A program made the position numbers and the translations under genes. Shown in pieces: positions 19,614 through 29,408 of a DNA stretch of 35,263 nucleotides. The notes below the pieces were generated by a model. The model made no database searches. It was not told the origin of the DNA and saw only the letters and a program-made list of their open reading frames with translations. How positions within the stretch are numbered: the first letter of the stretch is position 1; the number at the start of each line of letters is the position of its first letter. Source of the DNA: Pelagibacteraceae bacterium AG-422-B15 (lineage in GTDB: Bacteria; Pseudomonadota; Alphaproteobacteria; Pelagibacterales; AG-422-B15); assembly GCA_905182445.1 (NCBI GenBank), contig CAJJBM010000005.1, forward strand, positions 1 to 35,263, written 5' to 3'.

Positions 19614-20072
19614 TTAAAAAGGTATTTCGTCGTCAATATCAACATCACCACCACCTGGAAATGGATCAGAGTTTGAAATTGATGCGTCTTGAGACGGTGC
19701 AATTTGCTCGGTTGAATTGCTTCTTCCACCTATCATAGTAAGCGTTCCATTGTAATTTTGTAAAATTACTTGAGTCGTATATTTATCAACTCCATTAGGG
19801 TCAGTATATTTTTGTGTTTGAAGTTGGCCTTCAATAAATAATTGCTGGCCTTTCTTAACATAATTCTCAACAACACCCGATAAGCCCTCGTTAAATATAA
19901 CTATTCTATGCCATTCAGTTTTGTCTCTCTTTTCCCCAGTAGCCTTATCTTTCCAGGAATCAGTAGTAGCCAAGCTAAGTGTAGCTATTTTCTTGCCATC
20001 TTGTGTTTGTCTAATAATTGGATCGGCACCAACGTTGCCAATTAACATTACTTTATTTAAACTTCCAGCCAT
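19614..20072 (-). CDS. ssb: Single-stranded DNA-binding protein
   Basis: The 152-residue protein has the N-terminal OB fold (MAGSLNKVMLIGNVGADPIIR, TEWHRIVIFN, GQQLFIEGQLQTQKY), a short Gly/Ser/Pro-rich linker, and the acidic C-terminal tip DIDDEIPF that recruits replication and repair partners. It forms tetramers on single-stranded DNA. It is divergent from uvrA with 105 bp between them, a conserved alphaproteobacterial pairing; I did not find a convincing LexA site there. Confidence 0.98.
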   Translation of the reverse strand: MAGSLNKVMLIGNVGADPIIRQTQDGKKIATLSLATTDSWKDKATGEKRDKTEWHRIVIFNEGLSGVVENYVKKGQQLFIEGQLQTQKYTDPNGVDKYTTQVILQNYNGTLTMIGGRSNSTEQIAPSQDASISNSDPFPGGGDVDIDDEIPF

Positions 20073-20177
20073 TCCTAAATCTAACTATTTAATAACAATG
20101 TGTATACAAAAAAAGGAAAATAATTTATTCACAACTTGATCTTTAAGTTCAACAATTGAAGACTATTTAAATAAAAA

Positions 20178-23024
20178 ATGAATAAATATATTTCAGTACA
20201 GGGCGCTCGCGAACATAATTTAAAAAATATTAATGTTAAAATTCCGAGAGAAAAAATAACAATAATAACTGGGTTATCAGGGTCTGGTAAATCATCTTTA
20301 GCATTTGATACTATCTATGCGGAAGGTCAGAGACGTTATGTTGAAAGTTTATCAGCTTACGCAAGACAGTTTTTGGAAATGATGCAAAAACCTGATGTCG
20401 ATCTGATTGAGGGACTAAGTCCTGCAATCGCAATAGAGCAAAAAACAACTTCTAAAAACCCACGTTCAACAGTTGGAACTGTCACTGAAATTTATGACTA
20501 CCTGCGTCTTTTGTACGCAAGGATTGGTATACCGTATTCACCTACAACTGGTTTGCCCATTACAAGTCAAACTGTAAGTCAAATGGTAGACAGAATTAAA
20601 GAAAAGCCAATTGGTACAAAATTTATAATCTTAGCTCCAATAGTAAGAGGGCGAAAAGGTGAATATAAAAAAGAATTAGCTGAATTACAAAGAAAAGGAT
20701 TTCAAAGAGTAAAAATAGATGGCACCCAATATGACTTTGATGAATTGCCAGTACTAGATAAAAAAAAGAAACATGAAATTGATATTGTTGTAGATCGAAT
20801 AGTTTTAAACAAAGAATTGGGAAATAGACTTGCTGATAGTTTAGAGACTGCTCTAAATTTATCTGATGGCCTTGCTGCAATTGAAGATCACTCAACAAAT
20901 GAAAAATCACCTAGCCGTGAACTATTTTCTTCAAAATTTGCCTGCCCTGTATCAGGGTTTACAATAGATGAAATTGAACCAAGATTATTTTCATTTAATA
21001 ATCCTTATGGAGCTTGTCCGGAGTGCGATGGAATTGGTACTGATTTATCTGTAGATCCAAACATGGTAATACCAAATAAAGAATTAACAATAAATAATGG
21101 TGCTATTGCCCCATGGTCTCTTACCAATTCTCCATATTTTAGACAAATATGTAACAGCTTAGCCAAGCACTATAAATTTTCACTTGATACAACCTGGTCT
21201 AAATTGCCAAAGAAAATTCAAAATATTATTTTATTTGGTTCTGAGGGCGAAGAAATTAAGTTTATTTATGATGATGGTTATCGGGTGCAAACGTCTATGA
21301 AAAGCTTTGAAGGAGTAGTAAGAAACCTAGAGCGACGTTATATAGAAACTGAAAGTGATTGGATGCGTGGAAATATTGAACGCTATCAATCGGAAGTTAA
21401 ATGCGCTGATTGTGGGGGCAATAGATTAAAAAAAGAAGCGCTAGCAATTAAAATTGATGGTCAGCATATTGGTGATGTATGTAAAAAATCTATTAAACAA
21501 CTTGTAGTTTGGTTTAAAACACTTGATAAAAAATTAACAAAAAAAGAAAGTACAATTGCCTATCGCATTTTAAAAGAGCTTACAGAAAGAATAAATTTCT
21601 TAAATAATGTTGGGCTTGAGTATCTAACTCTGTCAAGAAACTCTGGAACATTATCAGGAGGAGAGTCACAAAGAATTAGACTAGCATCTCAAATTGGCTC
21701 TGGTTTAACGGGAGTTCTTTATGTTCTAGATGAGCCGTCAATTGGGCTACATCAAAGAGATAACGCAAGATTGCTAGCGACATTGAAGAGATTGAAAGAC
21801 TTGGGCAATACAGTAATTGTAGTTGAGCACGATGAAGAGGCTATGATGAGCGCAGACTATTTAATTGACCTTGGGCCTGCCGCCGGCATAGATGGTGGTC
21901 ATGTCGTAGCCACAGGAACGCCATTAGAAGTTAAAAGAAATAAAAAGAGTCTTACGGGACAGTATTTGTCTCGAAAACAAAGTATTGCCACCCCAAAAAT
22001 AAGAAGAAGTGCTTTAGATAATAAATACCTTAAAATTGTTGAAGCGTCAGGAAATAATCTAAAAAATGTATCAACTGAAATTCCACTAGGTACATTAACT
22101 TGTGTAACTGGAGTTTCTGGAAGTGGGAAATCAACACTTACAATAAATACTCTTTATAAAGCAGTAGCAAGAGAGTTGAATGGGTCTAAGTATAATCCAT
22201 CAAGCTATAAAGAAATAATAGGACTTAAGCATCTTGATAAAATAATTGATATTGACCAATCTCCAATTGGTAGGACGCCGCGTTCTAACCCTGCAACTTA
22301 CACAGGAGCATTTACTTTTATAAGAGACTGGTTTTCTAGCCTCCCAGAATCAAAATCTAGAGGTTATAAGCCAGGCAGATTCTCTTTTAATGTTAAGGGT
22401 GGGCGTTGTGAGGTGTGTGAAGGTGGTGGAGTAATAAAAATTGAAATGCATTTTCTTCCCGATGTTTATGTTACATGCGATGAATGTAAAGGTAAGCGTT
22501 ATAATAGAGAGACATTAGAGATTAAATTTAAAGATAAAAATATATCTGATATACTCGATATGACAGTTGATGAAGGTTGTTTATTTTTTGATGCAATTCC
22601 ATTATTAAAAAGCAAATTAATAACACTAAAGAATGTTGGACTTGGCTATATTAAAATTGGTCAGCAAGCCACTACATTATCAGGTGGTGAAGCTCAGAGA
22701 ATAAAACTTTCAAAAGAATTATCTAAAAGGGCTACTGGTAAAACTTTATATATATTGGACGAACCCACTACTGGACTTCATGTTCATGATATTAAAAAAT
22801 TACTAGAAGTTTTACAGACACTAGTCTCTCAAGGTAACACTGTTGTAGTCATTGAGCATAATTTAGATGTTATAAAAACTGCCGATTGGATAATAGACCT
22901 AGGTCCCGAAGGTGGTGATGGTGGTGGAGAAATTGTTGCCACCGGAACACCAGAAAAAGTTTCAAAAGTTAAAAAAAGCTATACAGGACAATATCTTAAG
23001 ACCCTACTTAACGAAAAGAAATAA
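20178..23024 (+). CDS. uvrA: Excinuclease ABC subunit A
   Basis: The 948-residue protein is the damage-sensing ATPase of nucleotide excision repair. It has two ABC modules: Walker [13 protein letters not shown] near 35 and [11 protein letters not shown] near 650, signatures [12 protein letters not shown] and [12 protein letters not shown], and Walker [13 protein letters not shown] and [12 protein letters not shown]. Zinc modules include [14 protein letters not shown] and CDECKG. The first module of UvrA reads CPVSG then CPECDG, with Ser for one Cys. Its stop codon directly abuts the secF stop on the other strand, leaving no room for separate terminators. Confidence 0.98.
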   Translation: MNKYISVQGAREHNLKNINVKIPREKITIITGLSGSGKSSLAFDTIYAEGQRRYVESLSAYARQFLEMMQKPDVDLIEGLSPAIAIEQKTTSKNPRSTVGTVTEIYDYLRLLYARIGIPYSPTTGLPITSQTVSQMVDRIKEKPIGTKFIILAPIVRGRKGEYKKELAELQRKGFQRVKIDGTQYDFDELPVLDKKKKHEIDIVVDRIVLNKELGNRLADSLETALNLSDGLAAIEDHSTNEKSPSRELFSSKFACPVSGFTIDEIEPRLFSFNNPYGACPECDGIGTDLSVDPNMVIPNKELTINNGAIAPWSLTNSPYFRQICNSLAKHYKFSLDTTWSKLPKKIQNIILFGSEGEEIKFIYDDGYRVQTSMKSFEGVVRNLERRYIETESDWMRGNIERYQSEVKCADCGGNRLKKEALAIKIDGQHIGDVCKKSIKQLVVWFKTLDKKLTKKESTIAYRILKELTERINFLNNVGLEYLTLSRNSGTLSGGESQRIRLASQIGSGLTGVLYVLDEPSIGLHQRDNARLLATLKRLKDLGNTVIVVEHDEEAMMSADYLIDLGPAAGIDGGHVVATGTPLEVKRNKKSLTGQYLSRKQSIATPKIRRSALDNKYLKIVEASGNNLKNVSTEIPLGTLTCVTGVSGSGKSTLTINTLYKAVARELNGSKYNPSSYKEIIGLKHLDKIIDIDQSPIGRTPRSNPATYTGAFTFIRDWFSSLPESKSRGYKPGRFSFNVKGGRCEVCEGGGVIKIEMHFLPDVYVTCDECKGKRYNRETLEIKFKDKNISDILDMTVDEGCLFFDAIPLLKSKLITLKNVGLGYIKIGQQATTLSGGEAQRIKLSKELSKRATGKTLYILDEPTTGLHVHDIKKLLEVLQTLVSQGNTVVVIEHNLDVIKTADWIIDLGPEGGDGGGEIVATGTPEKVSKVKKSYTGQYLKTLLNEKK

Positions 23025-23963
23025 TTATTTTTGAGTTGATTCAACAGCACCTGAAGTTGACCAATCTCTTTTAACTTCCAGGTAATTTAAAAGTGGTGCA
23101 GCTATAAAGATGGATGAATAAGTTCCAACCAGTACTCCCCAAATCATTGCAAAAGTAAATCCTTTAATTACTGAGCCACCAAATATATATAACGATAGTA
23201 AAGCTAATAAGGTTGTTACAGAGGTCATTATTGTTCTAGATAAGGTTTCATTGATAGAAATATTAAGTAAATCTAAAATATCTTTTTTACGATGTTTTCT
23301 TAAATTTTCTCTTACTCTGTCATAAACCACAACAGTATCATTCATTGAATAACCCACTATTGTCAAAATTGCAGCTATAATTGATAGATTAAATTCTAAT
23401 TGGAAAAGTGAAAATATTCCCAGTGTAAGGAGTACGTCATGAATTAGTGCAATGACCGCACCAAGAGAAAATTGCCACTCAAATCTAAACCAAATATAAA
23501 TGAGCATTGCAAATACCGCTACGATAATTGCAATAACACCTGCCTTAATTAATTCCGCACTTACTTTAGGACCCACTACTTCTGTCCTTCTAAAGTTAAC
23601 ATCAGAATTTAAAGATGTGTTAAGCTCTGCCTTAACAATATTAACAACATTTTGTTGTGTTTTATCTCCACCCGCCTGTTGTTCTACTCTAATCAAAATA
23701 TTTTTTGAGGAACCAAATTCTTGAACTTGAACGTCGCCTAAATTTAAACTATTCAATGATCTTCTTAAATTGCCAAGATTTTCAGTCTCAGCAGTCTCTA
23801 TTTCAATTAATGTTCCACCACGAAAATCAATTCCAAAATTTAAACCATTAATAGAATAAATCAAAATAGAACTAACAATTAAAGCCATTGATAGGACGAA
23901 CGCAGGTTTTCTAAAGGATAGAAATTTAATCTTAGTATTAATTGCAAAAGAAAATATATTCAT
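23025..23963 (-). CDS. secF: Protein translocase subunit SecF
   Basis: The 312-residue inner-membrane protein helps complete Sec-dependent export using the proton motive force, together with SecD and YajC. One membrane segment (about 20-38) is followed by the D1 motif GIDFRGG (44-50), a small periplasmic domain, and five C-terminal segments containing LIHDVLLTLG, GYSMNDTVVVYDRVREN and SRTIMTSVTTL. It lies 3 bases after secD in one operon and is the end of the 12-kb minus-strand run. Confidence 0.97.
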   Translation of the reverse strand: MNIFSFAINTKIKFLSFRKPAFVLSMALIVSSILIYSINGLNFGIDFRGGTLIEIETAETENLGNLRRSLNSLNLGDVQVQEFGSSKNILIRVEQQAGGDKTQQNVVNIVKAELNTSLNSDVNFRRTEVVGPKVSAELIKAGVIAIIVAVFAMLIYIWFRFEWQFSLGAVIALIHDVLLTLGIFSLFQLEFNLSIIAAILTIVGYSMNDTVVVYDRVRENLRKHRKKDILDLLNISINETLSRTIMTSVTTLLALLSLYIFGGSVIKGFTFAMIWGVLVGTYSSIFIAAPLLNYLEVKRDWSTSGAVESTQK

Positions 23964-23966
23964 ACT

Positions 23967-25571
23967 TTATAACCTCAGTTCTTTTGGTTTCATTTTACTT
24001 ATATATATAGAAACCATTAATCTTGTTACAGTAAACGCTGTAAATACAGAAGTAAAAATACCAATTGCTAATGTAACTGAAAAACCTTTCACTGGACCAG
24101 AGCCCATAAAAAATAAAATACTAGCCGCAATTAAAGTAGTAATATTAGCATCTAAAATTGTTGAAAGTGCTCTTTTGTAGCCACTATCTACAGAATTAAT
24201 TACCGAACTTCCACTCCTTAGTTCTTCTTTAATTCTTTCAAAAATCAAAACGTTTGCATCTACTGCCATACCAATAGTTAAAATAATACCAGCTATCCCT
24301 GGTAAAGTTAATGTTGCTTGCAATAACGATAAGATTCCAAGAACCATTATTAAATTAAGAATTAATGCCACATCAGCAAAGAACCCAAAAGATCTATAGA
24401 CTAATACCATGAATATTATTACTGCAATAAATCCAATCAATGCAGCAATTTTACCTGCTAAAATTGAGTCTGCTCCAAGATCAGGTCCCACAGAACGTTC
24501 TTCTAATATTACTAATGGTGCCGGCAAAGCTCCAGCTCTTAACAAGACAGCAAGATCTGCCGCTTCTTCAGCGGAAAATCCACCTGAAATTTGACCAGAT
24601 CCTCCTAAAATTGCGTCTCTTATAACTGGTGCGCTAACTACTTTATTATCTAGAATAATTGCAAAGGGCTTACCTATATTTGCCTTTGTCACTTTACCAA
24701 ATTTCTTTGCTCCTATTCTATCAAATCTAAAATTTACAACGGGTTCATTAGTTTGTGAATCAAAACCAGGCTGTGCATCAACTAAATTTTCGCCGCCAAC
24801 CATTACTTTCTTTTTTACTATATATTTAAATTCAGAATTTGAGTCGGATGATAGTATTTCCGAGCCTACTGGAGCTTTAGTTGGATTGCTTGGATCGTAT
24901 GATGCTTTTTGATCTACAAGTTTAAAAGTAAGTTTGGCAGTTTTACCTAATAAGGATTTAATTCTTTCTGGATCATCGAGGCCAGGTAATTGAATGAGAA
25001 TTCTACTAGTGCCTTGTTTTTGAATTGTTGGCTCTCTTGTGCCTAGTTCGTCAATTCTTCTTCTAACAATTTCAATAGATTGATTTACCGCACTAATAGA
25101 AATTTGTTTAAGATAATCGTCTGTTAATGAAACATTTATTAAATCGTTATTAATATCTATTTCTAAATTTGATTTAGATTGTGCGCTTACAGCATTTTGA
25201 GAAGTGCTTTGAGATAATTCCTTAATATTCTTCACTAGACCGCTTACTAAAGTGGCATCAGTTATTTTAAAAATTATACTATCATTTATTACTTTTAGAT
25301 TATTATATTTTATACCATCTTTCTTTAACATTCTTCTTAAGTCAAAAGTTAAATCTTCGATTTTCTCTTTCTCTATACTATCTGTATCAACTTCCAGTAG
25401 AAGGTGTGAGCCACCCTGAAGATCAAGACCTAAATTTACTTTTTGAGATGGAATGAAAGAAGGAAAATTAGAAATTTTTTGATCACTAAAAAGATTGGGT
25501 AAAGCTAAAAACATGGCAACAATTGATATCGCGCATATTGAGATAATTTTTGATCTTGAAAAATGTAGCAT
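23967..25571 (-). CDS. secD: Protein translocase subunit SecD
   Basis: The 534-residue partner of SecF has an N-terminal membrane segment (8-28), the D1 motif LGLDLQGGSHLLLEVD (47-62), a large periplasmic P1 region, RRRIDELGTREPTIQKQG, SGGFSAEEAADLAVLLRAGALPAP before the membrane part, and the five-helix C-terminus with GMAVDANVLIFERIKEEL and TTLIAASILF. The length is within the usual range (about 530-620). It is separated by 17 bases from yajC upstream and 3 bases from secF downstream. Confidence 0.97.
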   Translation of the reverse strand: MLHFSRSKIISICAISIVAMFLALPNLFSDQKISNFPSFIPSQKVNLGLDLQGGSHLLLEVDTDSIEKEKIEDLTFDLRRMLKKDGIKYNNLKVINDSIIFKITDATLVSGLVKNIKELSQSTSQNAVSAQSKSNLEIDINNDLINVSLTDDYLKQISISAVNQSIEIVRRRIDELGTREPTIQKQGTSRILIQLPGLDDPERIKSLLGKTAKLTFKLVDQKASYDPSNPTKAPVGSEILSSDSNSEFKYIVKKKVMVGGENLVDAQPGFDSQTNEPVVNFRFDRIGAKKFGKVTKANIGKPFAIILDNKVVSAPVIRDAILGGSGQISGGFSAEEAADLAVLLRAGALPAPLVILEERSVGPDLGADSILAGKIAALIGFIAVIIFMVLVYRSFGFFADVALILNLIMVLGILSLLQATLTLPGIAGIILTIGMAVDANVLIFERIKEELRSGSSVINSVDSGYKRALSTILDANITTLIAASILFFMGSGPVKGFSVTLAIGIFTSVFTAFTVTRLMVSIYISKMKPKELRL

Positions 25572-25588
25572 TATAAAAATTGTAAAAT

Positions 25589-25867
25589 TTACTGACCTTG
25601 AGGTTTAACAACATCTGAAACTGTAGCTTTTAAAACCACAACATTTACATTGGGAGATATTTCGAGCTCTACATCGGTTTCATTAACTACCTTTACAACT
25701 TTTGCGCGTAAGCCGCCTGCAGTAACAACCTTGTCACCTCTTTGCATTGCACTCACCATATCACGGTGCATTTTAGCTCTTCTTTGCTGCGGTCTAATAA
25801 GTAAAAAGTAAAAAACTGCAAAAATTAAGATTAGCGGTATAAATTGAACTATAAATGCTTCCATCAA
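25589..25867 (-). CDS. yajC: Preprotein translocase subunit YajC
   Basis: The 92-residue protein has one N-terminal membrane segment (about 4-22, FIVQFIPLILIFAVFYFLL) followed by the family signature IRPQQRRAKMHRDMVSAMQRGDKVVTAGGL and a short soluble domain. It associates with SecDF at the inner membrane. An upstream AGGAGAGTC-like SD lies just before the ATG. It starts the yajC-secD-secF group. Confidence 0.96.
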   Translation of the reverse strand: MMEAFIVQFIPLILIFAVFYFLLIRPQQRRAKMHRDMVSAMQRGDKVVTAGGLRAKVVKVVNETDVELEISPNVNVVVLKATVSDVVKPQGQ

Positions 25868-25943
25868 AGACTCTCCTGATTAATTGTTATGGCAATATAC
25901 ATAGTTAGGTAGTCTTTATAAACTAAAAAATCACTTAACTTTA

Positions 25944-26759
25944 CTACCTTTTTAGGCTGTTTCTTAATGTTTCAATTGAATCAACATGGGTTAAGTCTAA
26001 GTGCAATGGGGTAATTGATATATTATTGCTAGTTATAGCAACTACATCAGTCATTACACCATCTATGTGTTTGTTAATTATATTATGTTTCGGCTTAGCA
26101 CTTTCTCCTAAACGTCTTTGAAGTCCTATACGAAATAAATTTTTTTCTTTTTCCCAAACAATTAAGTCGTCTGTTTCTCTATTTCCTTGTGATGTAACTT
26201 CAATACCAACAACATCATCAACTTTACACTGAGGAAAATTAATATTTAATAAAGTATTAAAGTCCCATCCATTCAAAACAATCTTATCTAAAACATTGCA
26301 CAAATAAGCCTTAGTAACATCCCATGAAATTTGATCCTTTTTTCCCAAATCGTAATTTTGACTTAGCGCTATTGATGGAACTCTTCTTATTACTCCTTCC
26401 ATCGCAGCTGCAATGGTTCCTGAGTAAGTGACGTCTTCGGCAACATTAACTCCACTATTAACTCCTGATAATAATATATTTGGTCTTTTGTCTTTAAGAA
26501 CTTTATCAAGTGCAATAACTACACAATCACTTGGAGATCCATTTACCGAATAAAACTTTTCACCATGTTTTTTTAAAGTTAAATCATTTATAAAAGTCAG
26601 AGCATGAGATGCCCCACTTTTTTCAAATTCAGGTGCGACTATCCATACATCATCTGTATATGTTTTTGCTAAATCATAAAGAATTTTTATACCGTCTGCA
26701 TTATAACCATCGTCATTAGTTATAAGGATCCTTGAGTCTTTTAAGTCAATTGGAAACAT
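25944..26759 (-). CDS. surE: 5'-nucleotidase SurE
   Basis: The 271-residue enzyme dephosphorylates nucleoside 5'- or 3'-monophosphates. The metal site is visible in ILITNDDGYNADGI (Asp-Asp) and LLSGVNSGVNVAEDVTYSGT, with GSPSDCVVIA between. Length is usual. It starts 8 bases after serS ends. In many alphaproteobacterial genomes pcm and an nlpD/M23 peptidase gene lie between surE and yajC; here only 76 bp remain. Confidence 0.96.
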   Translation of the reverse strand: MFPIDLKDSRILITNDDGYNADGIKILYDLAKTYTDDVWIVAPEFEKSGASHALTFINDLTLKKHGEKFYSVNGSPSDCVVIALDKVLKDKRPNILLSGVNSGVNVAEDVTYSGTIAAAMEGVIRRVPSIALSQNYDLGKKDQISWDVTKAYLCNVLDKIVLNGWDFNTLLNINFPQCKVDDVVGIEVTSQGNRETDDLIVWEKEKNLFRIGLQRRLGESAKPKHNIINKHIDGVMTDVVAITSNNISITPLHLDLTHVDSIETLRNSLKR

Positions 26760-26767
26760 ATTATTTA

Positions 26768-28030
26768 TTAAAGATTTTTAAGATTATTCATGTATGGCTG
26801 TAATACATCAGGAATTGAAATAGAGCCATCAGAATTTTGATAGTTTTCCATAATTGCAATAAGAGTTCTTCCTATAGCAAGTCCTGACCCATTAAGGGTA
26901 TGAATAAATTTAGTTGAATTATTATCTTTATATCTAGAGTTCATTCTTCTTGATTGAAAATCACCACAATTTGAGCAACTTGAAATTTCTCGGTAGGCTT
27001 TTTGACCAGGTAACCAGACTTCAATATCATAGGTTTTATTGGCAGAGAAACCCATATCTTGAGAAGCTAATAACATAATTCTATAACTCAATCCCAGTCT
27101 TTTTAATACTTCTTCTGCACAAGATAACATTCTTTCGTGCTCATCTTTAGATGATTTTTCATCCGTCAGACTTACTAGCTCAACTTTGTAAAATTGGTGT
27201 TGTCTCATTATACCTCTAGTATCTCTTCCAGCTGCTCCAGCTTCAGATCTAAAGCAAGGTGTGTGCGCTACAAATCTCAAGGGTAAATCTGCACTATTTA
27301 AAATTGTATCTCTTGTCATATTGGTTAACGGAACTTCTGCGGTTGGTATAAGATAATAATCATTGATGGTTTTAAATAAGTCTTCTTCGAATTTTGGTAA
27401 TTGACCAGTGCCATACAATGCGTCTTTCTTAACTAAAATTGGCACGTTTACTTCTTGATAATCAAACTCTGTTGTATGTAAATCCAGCATAAAATTTGAA
27501 ATGGATCTCTCTAGACGTGCAAGGCTCCCCCTTTGAATAACAAATCTTGATCCAGAAATTTTTGCTGCTGTTTCGAAATCCATTAAACCAAGATTTTCTC
27601 CTAAATCAAAATGTTCTTTTGCCTCAAAACCTAGATCAATTTTTTCTCCACTGACTTTGATCTCTTGGTTAGCTTCCTCACCACCAGTCGGAACTTCATT
27701 AGCTGCTAAATTTGGTATTATAGATAATCTATTTTTAAGTATTTCCGCTATATCTTTCTGCTTAATTTCTAACTCATGCATTTCAGATTTTATAGAACCT
27801 ACTTCATCTTTTAATTTGTTAGCTTCTTCCGTTTTACCTGAAGATGTATATTCACCAATAAGTTTTGATTTAGAATTTCGCTCCTCTTGTAAAGCTTGAG
27901 CTTCAGCAATAGCTTTTCTATTGTCTTCATCAATCGTAATCAACTCAGCTGAACATGGGGCGAAATTTCTTTTGACTAGACTAGAATCAAATTCTTTTGG
28001 ATTTTCTCTAATTTTTTTAATATCAAACAT
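26768..28030 (-). CDS. serS: Serine--tRNA ligase
   Basis: The 420-residue class II synthetase charges tRNA-Ser (and tRNA-Sec where present). It has the N-terminal antiparallel coiled-coil arm (about 25-105, rich in Glu/Lys), TAEVPLTNM, motif 2 FRSEAGAAGRDTRGIMRQHQ near 260, EISSCSNCGDFQSRRM, and motif 3 SGLAIGRTLIAIMEN near 380. It lies between tatC (14 bp) and surE (8 bp), the conserved alphaproteobacterial order. Confidence 0.98.
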   Translation of the reverse strand: MFDIKKIRENPKEFDSSLVKRNFAPCSAELITIDEDNRKAIAEAQALQEERNSKSKLIGEYTSSGKTEEANKLKDEVGSIKSEMHELEIKQKDIAEILKNRLSIIPNLAANEVPTGGEEANQEIKVSGEKIDLGFEAKEHFDLGENLGLMDFETAAKISGSRFVIQRGSLARLERSISNFMLDLHTTEFDYQEVNVPILVKKDALYGTGQLPKFEEDLFKTINDYYLIPTAEVPLTNMTRDTILNSADLPLRFVAHTPCFRSEAGAAGRDTRGIMRQHQFYKVELVSLTDEKSSKDEHERMLSCAEEVLKRLGLSYRIMLLASQDMGFSANKTYDIEVWLPGQKAYREISSCSNCGDFQSRRMNSRYKDNNSTKFIHTLNGSGLAIGRTLIAIMENYQNSDGSISIPDVLQPYMNNLKNL

Positions 28031-28044
28031 TATCAGCTCTTATA

Positions 28045-28815
28045 TTAGTTATTCTTACCTTTTTCAATAAAGCTTACGGCAATAATAGACAATTCATAAA
28101 GAAGTAGAATCGGTATTCCAAGTCCAATTTGAGAAATTGGATCAGGTGGAGTTAATATGGCCGCCACAGCAAATACTCCCACAATAACATATTTACGATT
28201 TTTCCTTAAACTTTCAGAAGATACAAATCCTACTCTAGCCATTAATGTCAGTGCAACAGGTAATTGAAAGCAAAGCCCAAATGCTAAAATCAAGCGCATT
28301 ATTAAACTCAAATATTCATTGACCTTGGCTTCTAGTTGAATCGGTAAGGCACCATTACCACCTATAGATTCAAATGATAAAAAGAATTTAATCGCTAATG
28401 GCATTATTAGATAATAGACAAGAGCTGAACCTAAAATAAAAAGTATTGGAGTTGCCAGTAAATAAGGGACTACAACGCTCTTCTCGTTCTTATAAAGGCC
28501 GGGTGCAACAAAAATCCATAATTGAATTAATAGAAATGGCAGTGAAATAAATAAGGATGCAAACAATGCAACCTTAATATAAGTAAAAAAGGTTTCATGT
28601 AGCGCAGTAAATATTAAACGTCTGCCTTCCTCTCCTTCAACGGCATCTGCATAAGGTTGCACTAAGAAATTATAAATACTATCGGCAAAAAAATAAAAGA
28701 TTACAAAAAGAGTCGTAATCATAATCATTGTTTTTATTAATCTTGATCGAAGCTCAACTAAGTGGACTAATAATGGCTGTTTATTTTCATTTAACTCATT
28801 CTTACCTAAACTCAT
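28045..28815 (-). CDS. tatC: Sec-independent protein translocase TatC
   Basis: The 256-residue protein is the signal-recognising core of the twin-arginine translocase in the inner membrane. Six hydrophobic segments are visible, with the family motifs LVHLVELRSRLIK near the N-terminus, FVAPGLYKNEK, FLLIQLWIF, and FGLCFQLPV. Its ATG overlaps the tatB stop by 4 bases (ATGA), so translation is coupled. Confidence 0.97.
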   Translation of the reverse strand: MSLGKNELNENKQPLLVHLVELRSRLIKTMIMITTLFVIFYFFADSIYNFLVQPYADAVEGEEGRRLIFTALHETFFTYIKVALFASLFISLPFLLIQLWIFVAPGLYKNEKSVVVPYLLATPILFILGSALVYYLIMPLAIKFFLSFESIGGNGALPIQLEAKVNEYLSLIMRLILAFGLCFQLPVALTLMARVGFVSSESLRKNRKYVIVGVFAVAAILTPPDPISQIGLGIPILLLYELSIIAVSFIEKGKNN

Positions 28816-29117
28816 TTACCGCCCTTACTGGAATCATTACTATCAACATTATCTTTAATAGTAGTGTTAATTGAGTTGGTTATTTCTTCAGTTAAGTCTA
28901 TTGGTTTAGCTTTGTTAACAGTCTTCTTAATATCATCAACTCCTGACTCTTTAGCTAAATCATTAATCATTGTTTTAAATTCTTGTGCTAATTTTTTTAT
29001 TTTACCAAACGCCCTGCCCATACCTCTAATTAAAGAAGGTAGATCTTTTGGTCCAACAAATATGATTAGTAATATGGCAATGAATATATATTCAAAACCG
29101 CCTACACCAGGTAACAT
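28812..29117 (-). CDS. tatB: Sec-independent protein translocase TatB
   Basis: The 101-residue protein has an N-terminal membrane helix starting MLPGVGGFEYIFIAILLIIFVGPKDLP, where the Glu9 and GPKDLP turn are TatB-specific, then an amphipathic helix (GMGRAFGKIKKLAQEFK) and an acidic/polar tail. It forms the receptor complex with TatC. It is placed between tatA (21 bp) and tatC (4-base overlap). Confidence 0.95.
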   Translation of the reverse strand: MLPGVGGFEYIFIAILLIIFVGPKDLPSLIRGMGRAFGKIKKLAQEFKTMINDLAKESGVDDIKKTVNKAKPIDLTEEITNSINTTIKDNVDSNDSSKGGK

Positions 29118-29138
29118 AAATACTCCAAAAAATTAGAT

Positions 29139-29327
29139 TTAGTCTTTTTGAGATGTATCGTCTGACTTATCAATTGAAGCTTGATTTTCGTCATCGTCAG
29201 ACAATCCTTTTTTAAAGCTTTTTACACCCTTAGCAACATCCCCCATTAATTCAGAGATCTTACCTCTACCAAATAATACTACTAATAAAGCGACTACAAT
29301 TATGATTTGCCAGAAACTAATACCCAT
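29139..29327 (-). CDS. tatA: Sec-independent protein translocase TatA
   Basis: The 62-residue pore-forming component has the short hydrophobic helix [19 protein letters not shown], the [23 protein letters not shown] hinge and amphipathic helix in normal order, and an acidic tail. It is the first gene of tatABC. Its usual upstream neighbour in Alphaproteobacteria, scpB, is 5.4 kb away here because the iron module lies between them. Confidence 0.95.
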   Translation of the reverse strand: MGISFWQIIIVVALLVVLFGRGKISELMGDVAKGVKSFKKGLSDDDENQASIDKSDDTSQKD

Positions 29328-29376
29328 TTGATCCTCATTAATTTAAAGATTAATTAAGCTATAAGAATATACGGCT

Positions 29377-29400
29377 ATTACCCCAAAAGATAGGAGTAAT
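29377..29400 (-). terminator. Hairpin between fbpC and tatA
   Basis: On the minus strand ATTACTCC pairs with GGGGTAAT (one G-U pair) around an 8-base loop, 8 bases after the fbpC stop. No U-tract follows, so it may be a weak terminator or a processing or stability hairpin that separates the iron genes from tatABC. Confidence 0.45.
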
Positions 29401-29408
29401 TTAGTTTT

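Noticed and set aside
20073-20177. LexA (SOS) box between ssb and uvrA
   Set aside because: Alphaproteobacterial GTTC-N7-GTTC was looked for; only one clear GTTC half is present, at about 20148, and the partner half does not match.
20940-21030. UvrA first zinc module with Ser in place of one Cys (CPVSG)
   Set aside because: As far as I recall this substitution is widespread in alphaproteobacterial UvrA, so it is not special to this sequence.
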